Shown: positions 12,013 through 20,440 of the stretch, one piece after another
Position numbering within the stretch: position 1 is the stretch's first letter
Layout of the letters: every line of letters begins with the position of its first letter
Assembly: GCA_030159235.1 (NCBI GenBank)
Contig: BSBG01000003.1
Coordinates: 372,001-436,000, forward strand
DNA: 64,000 nucleotides
DNA from: Bacillus safensis
GTDB lineage: Bacteria > Bacillota > Bacilli > Bacillales > Bacillaceae
Reading direction: 5' to 3'
The notes under the pieces: generated by a model
What the model was told of the DNA's origin: nothing
Databases searched by the model: none
Seen by the model: only the letters and a program-made list of their open reading frames with translations
Position numbers and translations under genes: made by a program

Positions 12013-12579
12013 ATGAAGAATAAGCTCATTTTAGTAGTACTGTCTTTTATTCTATATTTTCCGCAGTGACTCCAGCATATTCTTAGAGCGTAACTTCACA
12101 GAATAGTGAACTTGTGGTTAGTGATCAATTGATTGAACAAGTATACGAGGATACCAGTATAGATGTTTCAAACTTTAATAAAGAATTTGACTTTTCTTTT
12201 GAATGATCCAGTATTTATTGAATTAGAAGAAACTTTGGCGTTACAGAGTCAGAATGCTGAATTGAAAGAATACAGTGTAACTGGTCAGTGGATACCGGTG
12301 GTGGCCACTGCTTTAAGATTATTAATTTCTTAAGTTGGAAAAAAGGGAATGCAAAAAGGATGGAAAGTAGCTAGACCATATGTGCAGAAAGCATTAAAGG
12401 CGCCTCAAAATCATATTATTGATGGCCCTAGATCAGGAGGGTGCATTATACAGGTACGTAGCAAAAAAACCAAAAAACCACTATTCAGACTAGATTATGC
12501 ACCTATAAAACATGGAAGACCAGCTGTTCTGCATTATCATGTTCCACCAAATCTAAAAGATCATCATGTTATTTTCTAA
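12013..12579 (+). pseudogene. Broken secreted toxin-like gene
   Basis: The start MKNKLILVVLSFILYF looks like a signal peptide, then frameshifts follow near 12060-12090 and 12200 and a stop near 12335. The last 76 residues (12349-12579) are open and end with a basic, His-rich domain (PLFRLDYAP, then LHYHVPPNLKDHH). That pattern resembles C-terminal toxin domains of Bacillus polymorphic toxins, but I cannot name the family. The C-terminal piece has no ribosome site of its own. A small acidic ORF follows directly, as an immunity gene would. Confidence 0.55.
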
Positions 12580-12593
12580 AGGGGAGATCAACG

Positions 12594-12869
12594 TTGCTTA
12601 ACTTAGACGATACAATGCATTTGCATGTAGGCTATTATGAAAATGATTTAGATTATGAAGGTGTGTTTTTTAAAAGTTTAGATTCAGGGAAATGGTTATT
12701 GTTTTTTTATCAAGAAAGCTATGGTATAAAACTTGAACAAAAATATGAAAAATATGATGATTTTGTTTTGTTGGTTGGAGAGTATAATATTGATGATGAA
12801 GATATTGAGGATAAAGGTGATGCATTGTTCGAACAATTTCTAAAAGAAAATGGATTAATAAAAACATAG
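12594..12869 (+). CDS. Small acidic protein, likely immunity protein
   Basis: 91 residues, strongly acidic (DEDIEDKGD segment), begins 14 bases after the toxin-like ORF behind AAGGGGAGATC. TTG at 12594 is the start. No family recognised. Position, size and charge suggest that it neutralised the basic toxin domain upstream; this is inference from context. Confidence 0.55.
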   Translation: MLNLDDTMHLHVGYYENDLDYEGVFFKSLDSGKWLLFFYQESYGIKLEQKYEKYDDFVLLVGEYNIDDEDIEDKGDALFEQFLKENGLIKT

Positions 12870-13014
12870 CGTTTTTGTGTGATACGTTACAATAAATAAA
12901 ATAATATAGAAGAAGCTATCTTTATCTGTTTGAAGACTGTTATGTAGACTTTAAAACTTTTCTAGAAGTATTTGATTCTGAAGGCGATGCGTTTTGGGAA
13001 TAAAAGAACCAAAA

Positions 13015-13040
13015 TGTCCATGTTTATGGGCACTTTTTTT
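13015..13040 (+). terminator. Hairpin with T-run
   Basis: TGTCCAT and ATGGGCA pair (one G-T) over GTTT and are followed by seven T. Confidence 0.7.
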
Positions 13041-13061
13041 ATTTGCAGTACCGAGAAAAAG

Positions 13062-13146
13062 CGAACATGAATATTTTGTCCAGAAAGAAGAATCTGTGGA
13101 CGCTGATCATTGGGCGCTTTAAGTGCCACAATGGGTGTCCGCTTTT
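13062..13146 (+). repeat. Copy 1 of hairpin-containing repeat flanking LXG module
   Basis: This 85-base stretch closely resembles 15510-15597: both hold ATATTTTGTCCAGAA, a GGACGCTGATCATTG segment and AAGTGCC, ending GGTGTCCGCTTTT. The arms pair (GTGGAC/GTGTCCGC, GGCGCTT/AAGTGCC) and are followed by T, so each is probably a terminator carried with a gene cassette. Confidence 0.7.
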
Positions 13147-13239
13147 ATGTTGTGTTTTTTGTATCTTTATTCCTATTTAATGACAGCCATCACGTTGGTA
13201 AAATTGACCTTGTTAATGAATAGGAGGGAGTGACTTCTT

Positions 13240-14877
13240 CTGGGGAAGATACTTGATGCAAAAGCACTAACAAGTGTTATGGACGCAAGAGCAAAACACT
13301 ATCAGGAACTCCGAGAACAAATGGTTGATTTAAAAAAGGCTCTACAAGGCGTGGCAAACCTTGGTGATGATTTTACTGGGAAAGGTGCCGATAACATTAA
13401 AAATTTCTACAAGGAGCTCGCCGGAAATGTGGACATGTTTATTAGCTTCATAGATAAACAAAAAACGTTCCATGAAGGTGTTTCTGGGACACTTGATGAT
13501 ACAAACTTTGGCGGCGACACCTTTGTAGAAGAACACTTTTTAGACAACGCTGTTCATATGGGCATCAAGAATGCCAAAAGCATTGTGAAGGATCAAAAAA
13601 AGGCACTCAAAACGATTTTCGAAGATATTGATGACCTCATATCTCTAGAGGTATTTGATAGTGAAACCTTTGAAGAAAAAATAGAAGATGCGGAAGATGA
13701 ACGAAAAAAGACGGTTAAAGATTTAATAGAGCTTGATCAAAATCTAAAAGATGAATATGCTTTGTCAGAGACTGAGGAGAAGGCTACAATGGCATTGTAT
13801 GCAGAAATGATCAATGCCACGAATGATGGGAAATCCATTTCACCTATGAATTTTGACAAAAAAGCATTTCAAGATAGTGAAATCTATAAGGCAAAAAGCG
13901 ATATTGAGAAGCAAACTGCTGAATATCTCAAAATTAAAAAAGAACAAGAGGAAGCTCGCGAGATCGCAAAGGAACAAGAAGCACTCGCCAACCGTCCTTG
14001 GTATGAAAAAGCCCTTGATTATGGTGGAAATATCGTCAATGAATTGACAGGCGTGAACGATGCAAAACGTGCCGCAACAGGCGTTGATCCAATAACAGGT
14101 GAAGAACTCACCGCAGGCCAACGAGTCGCTGCAGGTGGCATGGCGGCAGCCGGATACATCCCAATTGTCGGCTGGGCAGGGCGCATTTTTAAAGGCGGAA
14201 AAGCGATATATAAAACTTCTAAAGCCACATCAGCTGCTGTCAACGCAGTGGATATTTACAAGACATCACAAAAATCCTTTGACGCCTTAAAAACATCTCA
14301 AAAAGGTTTATATGGCCTCACCGCTACCAACGGTTTTAGTGAAGCAATTACAGGCCGAGACATGTTTGGAAATAAGATCTCAAAAGAACAGCAGGAAGCG
14401 AGTATGAATACGGCACTTGGAATGCTTTTGCCGTTTGGGGCAAAAGGGTTTCATGGTAAGATGGGGGTTAAAGGAAAGAGTACTCCTCTATTACGAGATG
14501 AAGGTAAAGTTGGGACATATGAAGAATTAATAGATGCAGGAACACGTGGAGATAACCTAACTCCTCACCATATGCCGTCTGCAAAATATATGAAAACAAA
14601 TGCGGAAGTACATAAAAATGATGGAGTAAGTATGAATATGGAACACCCTCATCCAGGAAAAGGGGGGAGACATCGTCAAACCGAAACATATGGAATGACT
14701 GGTAAGAAATTAGAAGAGTATCTTAATCTAGAACCACGTGATGCTCTAGCTCGTGATATTATTGATGCAAGGAATATCTATTTAAAAGAGGGACTTTACA
14801 CTTCTAAGGTTCGTTCAGGGCTATTGGAAGTAATAAAATTAAATAAAGTAAAGTATCCAAGTACTTTTGACAGTTGA
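13240..14877 (+). CDS. LXG polymorphic toxin with PT-TG and HNH-like C-terminal domain
   Basis: LXG toxins leave the cell by the type VIIb secretion system and kill rivals. Residues 1-210 are the helical LXG domain; about 265-330 are a pre-toxin TG region (GVDPITGEELTAGQR, GYIPIVGW); the C-terminal 130 residues carry LTPHHMPS and GGRHRQTETYG, resembling HNH/endonuclease VII-type toxin tips. The start is inferred: ATG 13279 lacks a ribosome site, while CTG 13240, 11 bases after AGGAGGG, gives GKILDAKAL, matching the MKILDA start of the second LXG protein. An ATG-to-CTG change would lower expression. The immunity gene follows immediately. No secretion genes are in the window. Confidence 0.8.
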   Translation: MGKILDAKALTSVMDARAKHYQELREQMVDLKKALQGVANLGDDFTGKGADNIKNFYKELAGNVDMFISFIDKQKTFHEGVSGTLDDTNFGGDTFVEEHFLDNAVHMGIKNAKSIVKDQKKALKTIFEDIDDLISLEVFDSETFEEKIEDAEDERKKTVKDLIELDQNLKDEYALSETEEKATMALYAEMINATNDGKSISPMNFDKKAFQDSEIYKAKSDIEKQTAEYLKIKKEQEEAREIAKEQEALANRPWYEKALDYGGNIVNELTGVNDAKRAATGVDPITGEELTAGQRVAAGGMAAAGYIPIVGWAGRIFKGGKAIYKTSKATSAAVNAVDIYKTSQKSFDALKTSQKGLYGLTATNGFSEAITGRDMFGNKISKEQQEASMNTALGMLLPFGAKGFHGKMGVKGKSTPLLRDEGKVGTYEELIDAGTRGDNLTPHHMPSAKYMKTNAEVHKNDGVSMNMEHPHPGKGGRHRQTETYGMTGKKLEEYLNLEPRDALARDIIDARNIYLKEGLYTSKVRSGLLEVIKLNKVKYPSTFDS

Positions 14878-14893
14878 TAGGGGGTTGGAAAAG

Positions 14894-15361
14894 TTGGACA
14901 TTTTAGTCGAACTTGCTGAATTAAAGAATAATCGTTTATTAAGAGATGAGAGTGAAATAAAGAAATTTGAAATAGCTATAGAGAGTATTTTAAATCTGCA
15001 GAATGTTAATCATATAGAGATATTATGTCAAGGATTTGATGATTCAACTGAAAATGATGAGGTTATGTTTGGATTAATTCATGCTATAGAGTCGTATGAT
15101 AATCTTGTTAGTTCTGAAATTTCATTGGAAGTTTTAGCGAAATCTATTCCTAAAATGATTCCTCATGCTAAGGAATGGTTGAAGATACTTCATAAAAGGA
15201 TTCTAAATCATGAATCGTCGAGGGATATTTATAAAAAAATCATCCTTACTTTGAACATTGATACTCAGAAATATATTGTCTCTCAATTAAATAGCATTAA
15301 AGAAAAGAACCCAGTTCGGTTTGAAGAAAGTGTAAATTCAATTTTAGATTTTTTGAAGTGA
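14894..15361 (+). CDS. Immunity protein, Imm30-like
   Basis: About 155 residues, helical, with the pattern GFDDSTENDEVMFGLIHAIESY that I associate with the Imm30 immunity family. The frame is open from 14867 overlapping the toxin end, but TTG 14894 has AGGGGG 9 bases upstream and is the likelier start. Placement directly after the LXG toxin fits a cognate inhibitor that protects the producer. The C-terminal residues run to a stop at 15359, followed by a terminator. Confidence 0.7.
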   Translation: MDILVELAELKNNRLLRDESEIKKFEIAIESILNLQNVNHIEILCQGFDDSTENDEVMFGLIHAIESYDNLVSSEISLEVLAKSIPKMIPHAKEWLKILHKRILNHESSRDIYKKIILTLNIDTQKYIVSQLNSIKEKNPVRFEESVNSILDFLK

Positions 15362-15366
15362 TTATA

Positions 15367-15403
15367 AAACCTTGAGTGGCTTTAAGCCTTTCAAGGTTTT
15401 TTT
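15367..15403 (+). terminator. Terminator of LXG-immunity module
   Basis: AAACCTTGA and TCAAGGTTT pair, with an inner TGGCTT/AAGCC stem, followed by a T-run. Confidence 0.85.
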
Positions 15404-15848
15404 GTGTTTATTTTATTTGTCTTTAAGTTGAGAAAAAGCCGACAAAAAGGGGGATAAAATGGGGACCTTTTTTCCTAAGTGGATCATCGTATGATAGAGA
15501 CAAGCAAAACGAACGTGAATATTTTGTCCAGAAGGAAGAACCTGCGGACGCTGATCATTGAGCACTCTAAGTGCCTTGATTGGTGTCCGCTTTTTTTATT
15601 GGGAGACGCGTCTTTCCCTTATCAATGGCGTATCTGGATACGGAACAAAGGTGTTGAGGAATGTAGCCATACGAGAGGGACATTCTGAGCCTGGATAGCA
15701 GCTGGTCTGCGGCGGCCGTATCGAGGACAGTTTTTCATTTTATGATGATGAACTGTACTTGGCATCCTCTCGGAGTGTAGCAAAAACTATCAAAATCTAT
15801 TTAAGCGAATAGCGTAAGGTGGTGCTTATTCGTCAAGGAGCGAGTGAA
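15404..15848. other. Gene-free stretch with second hairpin repeat
   Basis: Apart from the repeat at 15510-15597, I see no gene, promoter or long repeat in these 445 bases. Short open frames here lack ribosome sites. Confidence 0.4.
15510..15597 (+). repeat. Copy 2 of hairpin-containing repeat flanking LXG module
   Basis: Near-identical partner of 13062-13146 in the same orientation. The hairpin GCGGAC...GTGTCCGC with TTTTTTT after it is a good terminator. The two copies bracket the LXG toxin and immunity genes, leaving room for exchange of that module by recombination. Confidence 0.7.
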
Positions 15849-16100
15849 ATGAAGATCAGGGATTCTGTTTCTAAAGAGACATTAAAGCAATTTAAAAGCA
15901 TTGCTCTTGGTTCTAATAGAAAGAAGGAGCACGATGCTGATCCCATTACGAATAGGGACTGGGAAGAAATCATGGGATCGAGACGCGAAACGTATCAAAG
16001 ACAAGGCGGCGTATCCGAAGAAAACGATAAATTTTGGGAACAGTCTTTTGGGTGTATGGCTGCACGTGCTTTGGTGAGGGATAGGAGCGCAAAAATATAA
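15849..16100 (+). CDS. Hypothetical protein, 83 residues
   Basis: ATG 15849 follows AAGGAGCG by 7-8 bases (open frame from 15819). The protein is hydrophilic and mostly charged, with no signal peptide or membrane segment, and I do not recognise it. The next gene starts 17 bases later, so the two probably share a transcript. Their location inside the glnA-linked island suggests mobile-element cargo. Confidence 0.55.
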   Translation: MKIRDSVSKETLKQFKSIALGSNRKKEHDADPITNRDWEEIMGSRRETYQRQGGVSEENDKFWEQSFGCMAARALVRDRSAKI

Positions 16101-16117
16101 AAAGGGAGATGATGAGC

Positions 16118-16504
16118 ATGGCATCAAAGTTTGGTGTATCTGCTAATCCTAAAAAAGCGAATCATACTTTAGGAAAGGACAAAGTTGTGGTTGTTGCGGT
16201 TCAGAATCACAATGATTACATTTGTGGGCCGAACCTTATTCCTCAACGAAAAGTTGCAGGAAAATGGGTTACGATCAAAACGAATTCACCGAACGAACTC
16301 AACCCAGGTGAAAAACGGTACGATGAATTCGGTATCAAGGAATCACTAGGTAACAAGAAGGGCACTTATCGATTCAGAGTTGACGTAGAGCGCTATGACA
16401 AAAATGGCAACCATGTTGAAACAGTTGGTCCATTCTATACAAACGAATTTTACGTATTCAGTAAACACCTGAAAATTTCTAAATCACCTCCGAAATATGT
16501 TTAG
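16118..16504 (+). CDS. Hypothetical protein, probable beta-sandwich
   Basis: 128 residues from ATG 16118, 9 bases after AAGGGAG; ATG 16109 and 16112 are in frame but too close. Alternating hydrophobic residues ([34 protein letters not shown]) suggest a beta-sandwich. No signal peptide or membrane segment, family not recognised. It is followed by a terminator that overlaps its last codons. Confidence 0.6.
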   Translation: MASKFGVSANPKKANHTLGKDKVVVVAVQNHNDYICGPNLIPQRKVAGKWVTIKTNSPNELNPGEKRYDEFGIKESLGNKKGTYRFRVDVERYDKNGNHVETVGPFYTNEFYVFSKHLKISKSPPKYV

Positions 16505-16517
16505 GAGGTGATTTCTT
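16484..16517 (+). terminator. Terminator overlapping end of 16.1-16.5 kb gene
   Basis: TCACCTCC and GGAGGTGA form an 8-bp stem over a 12-base loop, followed by TTTCTT. Confidence 0.75.
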
Positions 16518-16682
16518 ATGAATGAGATTAACGAAACCAACGAATTTCACGATCTCTTCAAACAGCGAAAAGGTTGAATCCCTGTGTGTGTCATAGACTT
16601 CACGAATCACAAGGGCTGTTCTCTTTTCATCTAGCAACTTCAGAATGAGTTTCAGGGCAATATGATAGCTTTTGGAGGAGCA

Positions 16683-16756
16683 ATGGGAACGCGATCAGTA
16701 TATGTCTCAGTATTAATAAAGAAAACCCCTTGAAGCCATTGGCTTCAGGGGTTTTT
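16683..16756 (+). repeat. Right copy of 74-bp glnA-end repeat (att-like)
   Basis: Identical to 10612-10685, 6071 bases apart, and includes the last 34 coding bases of glnA without the rest of the gene. TGTGGGTG, 29 bases and CACCCACA follow, with the same spacing as at the left copy although the spacer differs. The duplicate marks the right end of an element inserted at glnA, or the junction of two tandem elements. Confidence 0.75.
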
Positions 16757-16807
16757 TGTTTTTGTGGGTGTGTCTTATATTTTAAAATGAAGCAGGCATC
16801 ACCCACA

Positions 16808-16885
16808 AAAAATCACTTCAGGATCTTTGAGATATACTCTTCATATTTGTTCTTTGAATTCATGTCGATTTTTTTGATGATATGA
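16808..16885 (-). pseudogene. Possible tyrosine-integrase C-terminal remnant
   Basis: Read on the minus strand the segment gives YLSHIIKKIDMNSKNKYEEY and a few more residues to a stop, ending beside the CACCCACA arm. A YxSH-type motif followed by a charged helix is typical of phage integrase C-termini, and int genes commonly end at the attachment site. A stop breaks the frame just upstream (ACACCTGATATT). The match is short, so this is tentative. Confidence 0.35.
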
Positions 16886-17451
16886 GATAAATATCAGGTG
16901 TTAGGAGAATTTTTAGATCGACAAGCTGCTGAAGTGTGAAACAACTGGTACTGTAGGCAATGGGAATTTTGCAGAACTGCTGCTCCTATCGCTCGATAAC
17001 ATATCAGGACTAGAGTCTAGTTTAACGGAATATTTATTCGCAGTTTGCTAAATGGCACTAGTTAAGAAATAGATGAAGAAGATTGCTACACGTTAGAAAA
17101 ACAGCGAAACAGAAACAGCCAAAACAGAAATAAATTTTGATTTTTCCAGATACAAATAAAAAAGTTTATCTAATGAAAAAACAATAATAAACCTTCTACT
17201 TTTGTCCTTTTAATAAAAACAAAAATTAGTTGTTGTTCAGTCAATTAGACTTATATTAAAAATTTCTTTTTGAATATTTGGATAAACGTAATCAATAAAT
17301 ATGATATATTTAATTGTATATTATGCTAGAAGGTATATTTTTTGGAACCAATGTTATCAAATAGAAGAACAAGGTTTCTTTAGTAGTACCTAAACTAGTG
17401 ATGGTTAAATTAGTAAATAAAAGGAGCGAAAATCTAGAGGTGAAAAATATA

Positions 17452-18496
17452 ATGAGTTTTAAAAAGAAAACAATAAAATTTATATCCTGCTTAATAATTG
17501 CTATTGTAGCATTACTTGTAATAGCCCTTTTATTTCCCACGTGGACTTCAAAAATTAAAGGCAATAATAGTATTAGTACATTAGAACAAGTAAAGATAAA
17601 TGGTACTAATCATGAAATTATGATACGTGGAACGAATCAAAATAACCCTGTTGTAATTGTTGTACATGGCGGACCAGGATCTCCAGAAACACCATACGCT
17701 GCTAAATACCAAAACCTATTAGAATCAAATTTTACCGTTGTGAATTATGATCAAAGAGCGAGTGGGAAGTCGTATCACTTTTTTGAAGATTATTCTAATC
17801 TATCAACGGATTTATTAGTCGATGATCTATTGAAGTTGACAGACTATATTTCACAACGTCTTGGTAAAGATAAAGTTATTCTTATGGCTCATTCGTCAGG
17901 TACATACATAGGTAGGTATGCAAGCGGCTAAAAAATCTCCTGAGAAGTATGAGGCGTATGTGGGGATTGGGCAGATGAGTGATACAATAGAAAGTGAGAA
18001 AGACAGTTTGAATTATTGCATTATCCAAGCTGAAAAAGCTGGTAATACTAAAGATGTAGACTACTTAAAAGGGTTAACTAAGCAGATTGAGAACGGTGAT
18101 ATAGTTACCCCGCGGGAATATGTGATGAAATACGGAGGGGCTACAAGAAATATTGATAACCCTGATGGTGATATTATAGGAACTCTATTTAGCAATGAAT
18201 ATAATTTGTTAGACGTCATACGCTATAACTATGGAATGGGATACTCTCAAGAGAAGCTGGTAAATCATCTTTTGGAAAAGCCATTACCAGATTTTTTAAC
18301 AAGTTTTGATGTTCCTTTATATTTTGTTATGGGTAAATATGATTTTATGACTTCATCTAATACAGCAAAAAAATATTTCAACACGATTGCTGCAAAAGAG
18401 AAGCATTTTATTACTTTCAATAAGTCAGCTCACTATCCGCAATTTGAAGAGAAAAAAAAATTTAATGAATGGATATCAGATACATTTATACATTAA
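17452..18496 (+). pseudogene. Alpha/beta hydrolase broken by a 4-bp duplication
   Basis: The first part (17452-17931) has an N-terminal membrane anchor (about residues 8-27), the oxyanion HGGPGSP motif and nucleophile elbow AHSSGT, typical of proline-iminopeptidase-like hydrolases. The second part (to 18496) continues in another frame with the lid, the catalytic Asp region (GKYDFMTS) and His (SAHYPQF). The break lies at GGTAGGTA (17911-17918); removing one GGTA gives TYIG-MQAAKK, joining both halves. ATG 17452 has GAGGTG 9 bases upstream. As written it makes only a truncated protein. Confidence 0.8.
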
Positions 18497-18557
18497 AAAT
18501 AAGTAAGATACACTATTCATATCACGTGTTTTTCTAGTGTTTAAAAAAACAAATTAA

Positions 18558-18590
18558 GCCCTGTCCGATTTCATGGATAGGGTCATTTTT
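18558..18590 (+). terminator. Terminator after the hydrolase
   Basis: CCCTGTCC and GGATAGGG pair (one G-T) over an 8-base loop, followed by TCATTTTTG. Confidence 0.7.
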
Positions 18591-18831
18591 GAAAAGCTTT
18601 TTACATATTTGTGCCAAGCTTATATAAGCTTAGTTTATGGTTGAATGAAAGTTTATATATCAGTGTATGCAGACAAATAGTCGGTTATTTCATCTTTTGA
18701 GGGATAAATGTTCTATTAATTCTCATTTTTTTAGGGAACACCGACGAAGCACCCACAATTTAAAAATAACTTATGATTTTGTATCATCTATAAAAATGGT
18801 TTGAGCCTCCATATCAATATCTTTTCTTTGA

Positions 18832-18870
18832 AAGACAGCCATTTCATTTACGAAATAGCTGTCTTTCTTC
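18832..18870. terminator. Hairpin terminator, possibly bidirectional
   Basis: AAGACAGC plus ATTTC pairs with GAAAT plus AGCTGTCTT, followed by TCTTC. Confidence 0.65.
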
Positions 18871-18964
18871 ATATACAAAAATGATTAATTAAGGACAAAA
18901 CCTCATTTATTTAGGTACTATTTATAAATTTCCTTCTTGAAAAATATTGAGCGACATTTAAAAT

Positions 18965-19843
18965 TTAAACATCTTCGGTAGCAAAAAGAGTAAGAGCGGT
19001 TTGAATAAAGGCATCAGTTGCTTTGGATATATCTTTCATATCTAGCACTGCAATATTGATATCTCTGAACGTATCTGGTTTTAATTCACGAAACACGACT
19101 TGGTCTGGCAGTGACAAAATATTTTTTTTAGTTGTAATGGTTATTCCTAACCCTTCTTGTATCATGCTTAATCCTGTCTCTATATAATCCGTTTCAAAGC
19201 GTACTTTAGGAGTCACGTTATACTCTTTAAATAAATCATGAACCTGTACCTCAAAACCCCCTTTTCCCATTAGTATATCTTCACCTTGCAAGTCGGGGAT
19301 ACTTATTGTTTCTTTCTGATATAAAGGATGGCTTGAATGCATCAGTACAATCAGTTGATCTTTCAATAAATGTACGGTATCAAAATCTTGATCAGGAGGA
19401 ATAATAATGCCTACATCAATACATTTAGAACGTAACCACTCTTTAACTTGATCTACACTTCCTTCTGAAAGTTTGATTTCTAGCCCGGGATATTGATTCT
19501 CCATTGCACGTATGATTTTAGGAATAAATCTAGTACAAGCAGTTCGGTAAGCTCCGATGTGTATCTTCCCAATCTCTAACCCTTGTTCAGCTGCCACTAA
19601 TTCATCTACTTTTTGTAATTCACTCAGAATTGTTCTAAAAGTAATTAATATGCGCTCTCCTATATCTGTAAAAGATAATCCATTCTTTTTATCTCTCTTG
19701 ATTAACTTAGTTCCTATTTCTGTTTCGATAGTTGCTACAGCACGACTTACCGCAGGTTGTGTCATATGTAGTTCTTCACCGGCTTTTGTAAAACTTCCTG
19801 TTTCTGATATCCGGACAATAAGTTCCATTTGTAATTTGTTCAT
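18965..19843 (-). CDS. LysR-family transcriptional regulator
   Basis: The N-terminal helix-turn-helix is clear (GSFTKAGEELHMTQPAVSRA), followed by a LysR effector domain from about residue 80 (KIHIGAYRTACTRFIP onward). The frame is open to 19879 (304 residues), but that ATG has no ribosome site; ATG 19843 lies about 14 bases after AGGAG and gives MNKLQMELIVRI, a standard LysR start (292 residues). It is divergent from an ArsR gene and an MFS pump, which may be targets; effector unknown. Confidence 0.85.
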   Translation of the reverse strand: MNKLQMELIVRISETGSFTKAGEELHMTQPAVSRAVATIETEIGTKLIKRDKKNGLSFTDIGERILITFRTILSELQKVDELVAAEQGLEIGKIHIGAYRTACTRFIPKIIRAMENQYPGLEIKLSEGSVDQVKEWLRSKCIDVGIIIPPDQDFDTVHLLKDQLIVLMHSSHPLYQKETISIPDLQGEDILMGKGGFEVQVHDLFKEYNVTPKVRFETDYIETGLSMIQEGLGITITTKKNILSLPDQVVFRELKPDTFRDINIAVLDMKDISKATDAFIQTALTLFATEDV

Positions 19844-20104
19844 ATCGATTTTGTTATCTCCTATATGATTAATATGCATTTCATTTATATCAAAGCCTAA
19901 TGTATCATGAGTAAGAATGAAACTTCAAGAAATTAATCGGAGATTATTAGAGTGATCTTCCGTAATAAAATATTTCTATTTGCACTGAATTAGGTATGAG
20001 TTCTGCTTCGGCAGGGGTACCTGTGAAATAAACTTATTCCTGAAACTGTAAGGTTTAGCTTGTGCTCATATGAAGTATTTATTCAGGAAAGGGGGGGGAT
20101 AACG

Positions 20105-20383
20105 ATGAAGAATCACTCGAATTTACAGCAAGCGGTTAAAATATATAAAGCACTCGGTGAACCAACACGATTAAAAATTACTTGTTTGCTTGTTAATGAA
20201 ACAAATTTATGTTGTTCTGATATCGGGATAAGACTTGAATCAATCGCTGGATCAACTTTATCCCATCACTTAAAACAGTTAACGGATTGTGGACTTCTCA
20301 GTACTCATAAAGAGGGCACATATGTATATTACATCTTAGACCGTGAGTTGATCAGAAAGTATGCTCCATATGTGATGACGTAA
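20105..20383 (+). CDS. ArsR-family transcriptional regulator
   Basis: 92 residues with a winged helix-turn-helix: ALGEPTRLKI, then STLSHHLKQLTDCGLL as recognition helix and GTYVYYIL as wing. The start is ATG 20105 after AAAGGGGGGG; the frame is open from 20060. A CC pair (LCCSDI) sits near the ArsR metal site position but the classical CVC motif is absent, so the signal may not be a metal. It precedes an MFS remnant and an MFS gene, likely its targets. Confidence 0.85.
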   Translation: MKNHSNLQQAVKIYKALGEPTRLKITCLLVNETNLCCSDIGIRLESIAGSTLSHHLKQLTDCGLLSTHKEGTYVYYILDRELIRKYAPYVMT

Positions 20384-20440
20384 TTTCTGTCTTTTTGTGT
20401 TTCTCAACTTACAAAAATATATAAATAAGGTTTAATTTTA

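Larger units (their letters stand above)
12870..13239. other. Gap with remnant of an immunity-like gene
   Basis: At 12914-13003 a 29-residue open stretch (YLFEDCYVDFKTF..., ending FDSEGDAFWE) has no start codon and looks like the tail of a lost immunity-type gene. A hairpin terminator follows, then the first copy of the 85-bp repeat. No intact gene is present. Confidence 0.5.
16505..17451. other. Island border and decayed sequence
   Basis: No intact gene. 16518-16680 read on the minus strand is open ([17 protein letters not shown], then ALVIREVYD) without a start and looks like a gene fragment. The second glnA-end repeat lies at 16683-16756, a minus-strand integrase-like tail at 16808-16885, and low-GC sequence with scattered stops from 16900 to 17450. 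Confidence 0.5.
18497..18964. other. Intergenic region with two hairpins
   Basis: Between the convergent hydrolase and LysR genes. It contains the terminators at 18558 and 18832 and, at 18750-18757, another CACCCACA followed by ATT like the left att arm. No gene seen. Confidence 0.4.

Noticed and set aside
13062-13146. CRISPR or insertion-sequence end at the duplicated hairpin
   Set aside because: Only two copies exist, over 2 kb apart, without transposase or target duplications; a terminator repeat is simpler.
18750-18760. Third att site marking a second island end
   Set aside because: Only CACCCACAATT is shared; the TGTGGGTG arm and the glnA-end repeat are missing, so it is only mentioned as a possibility.
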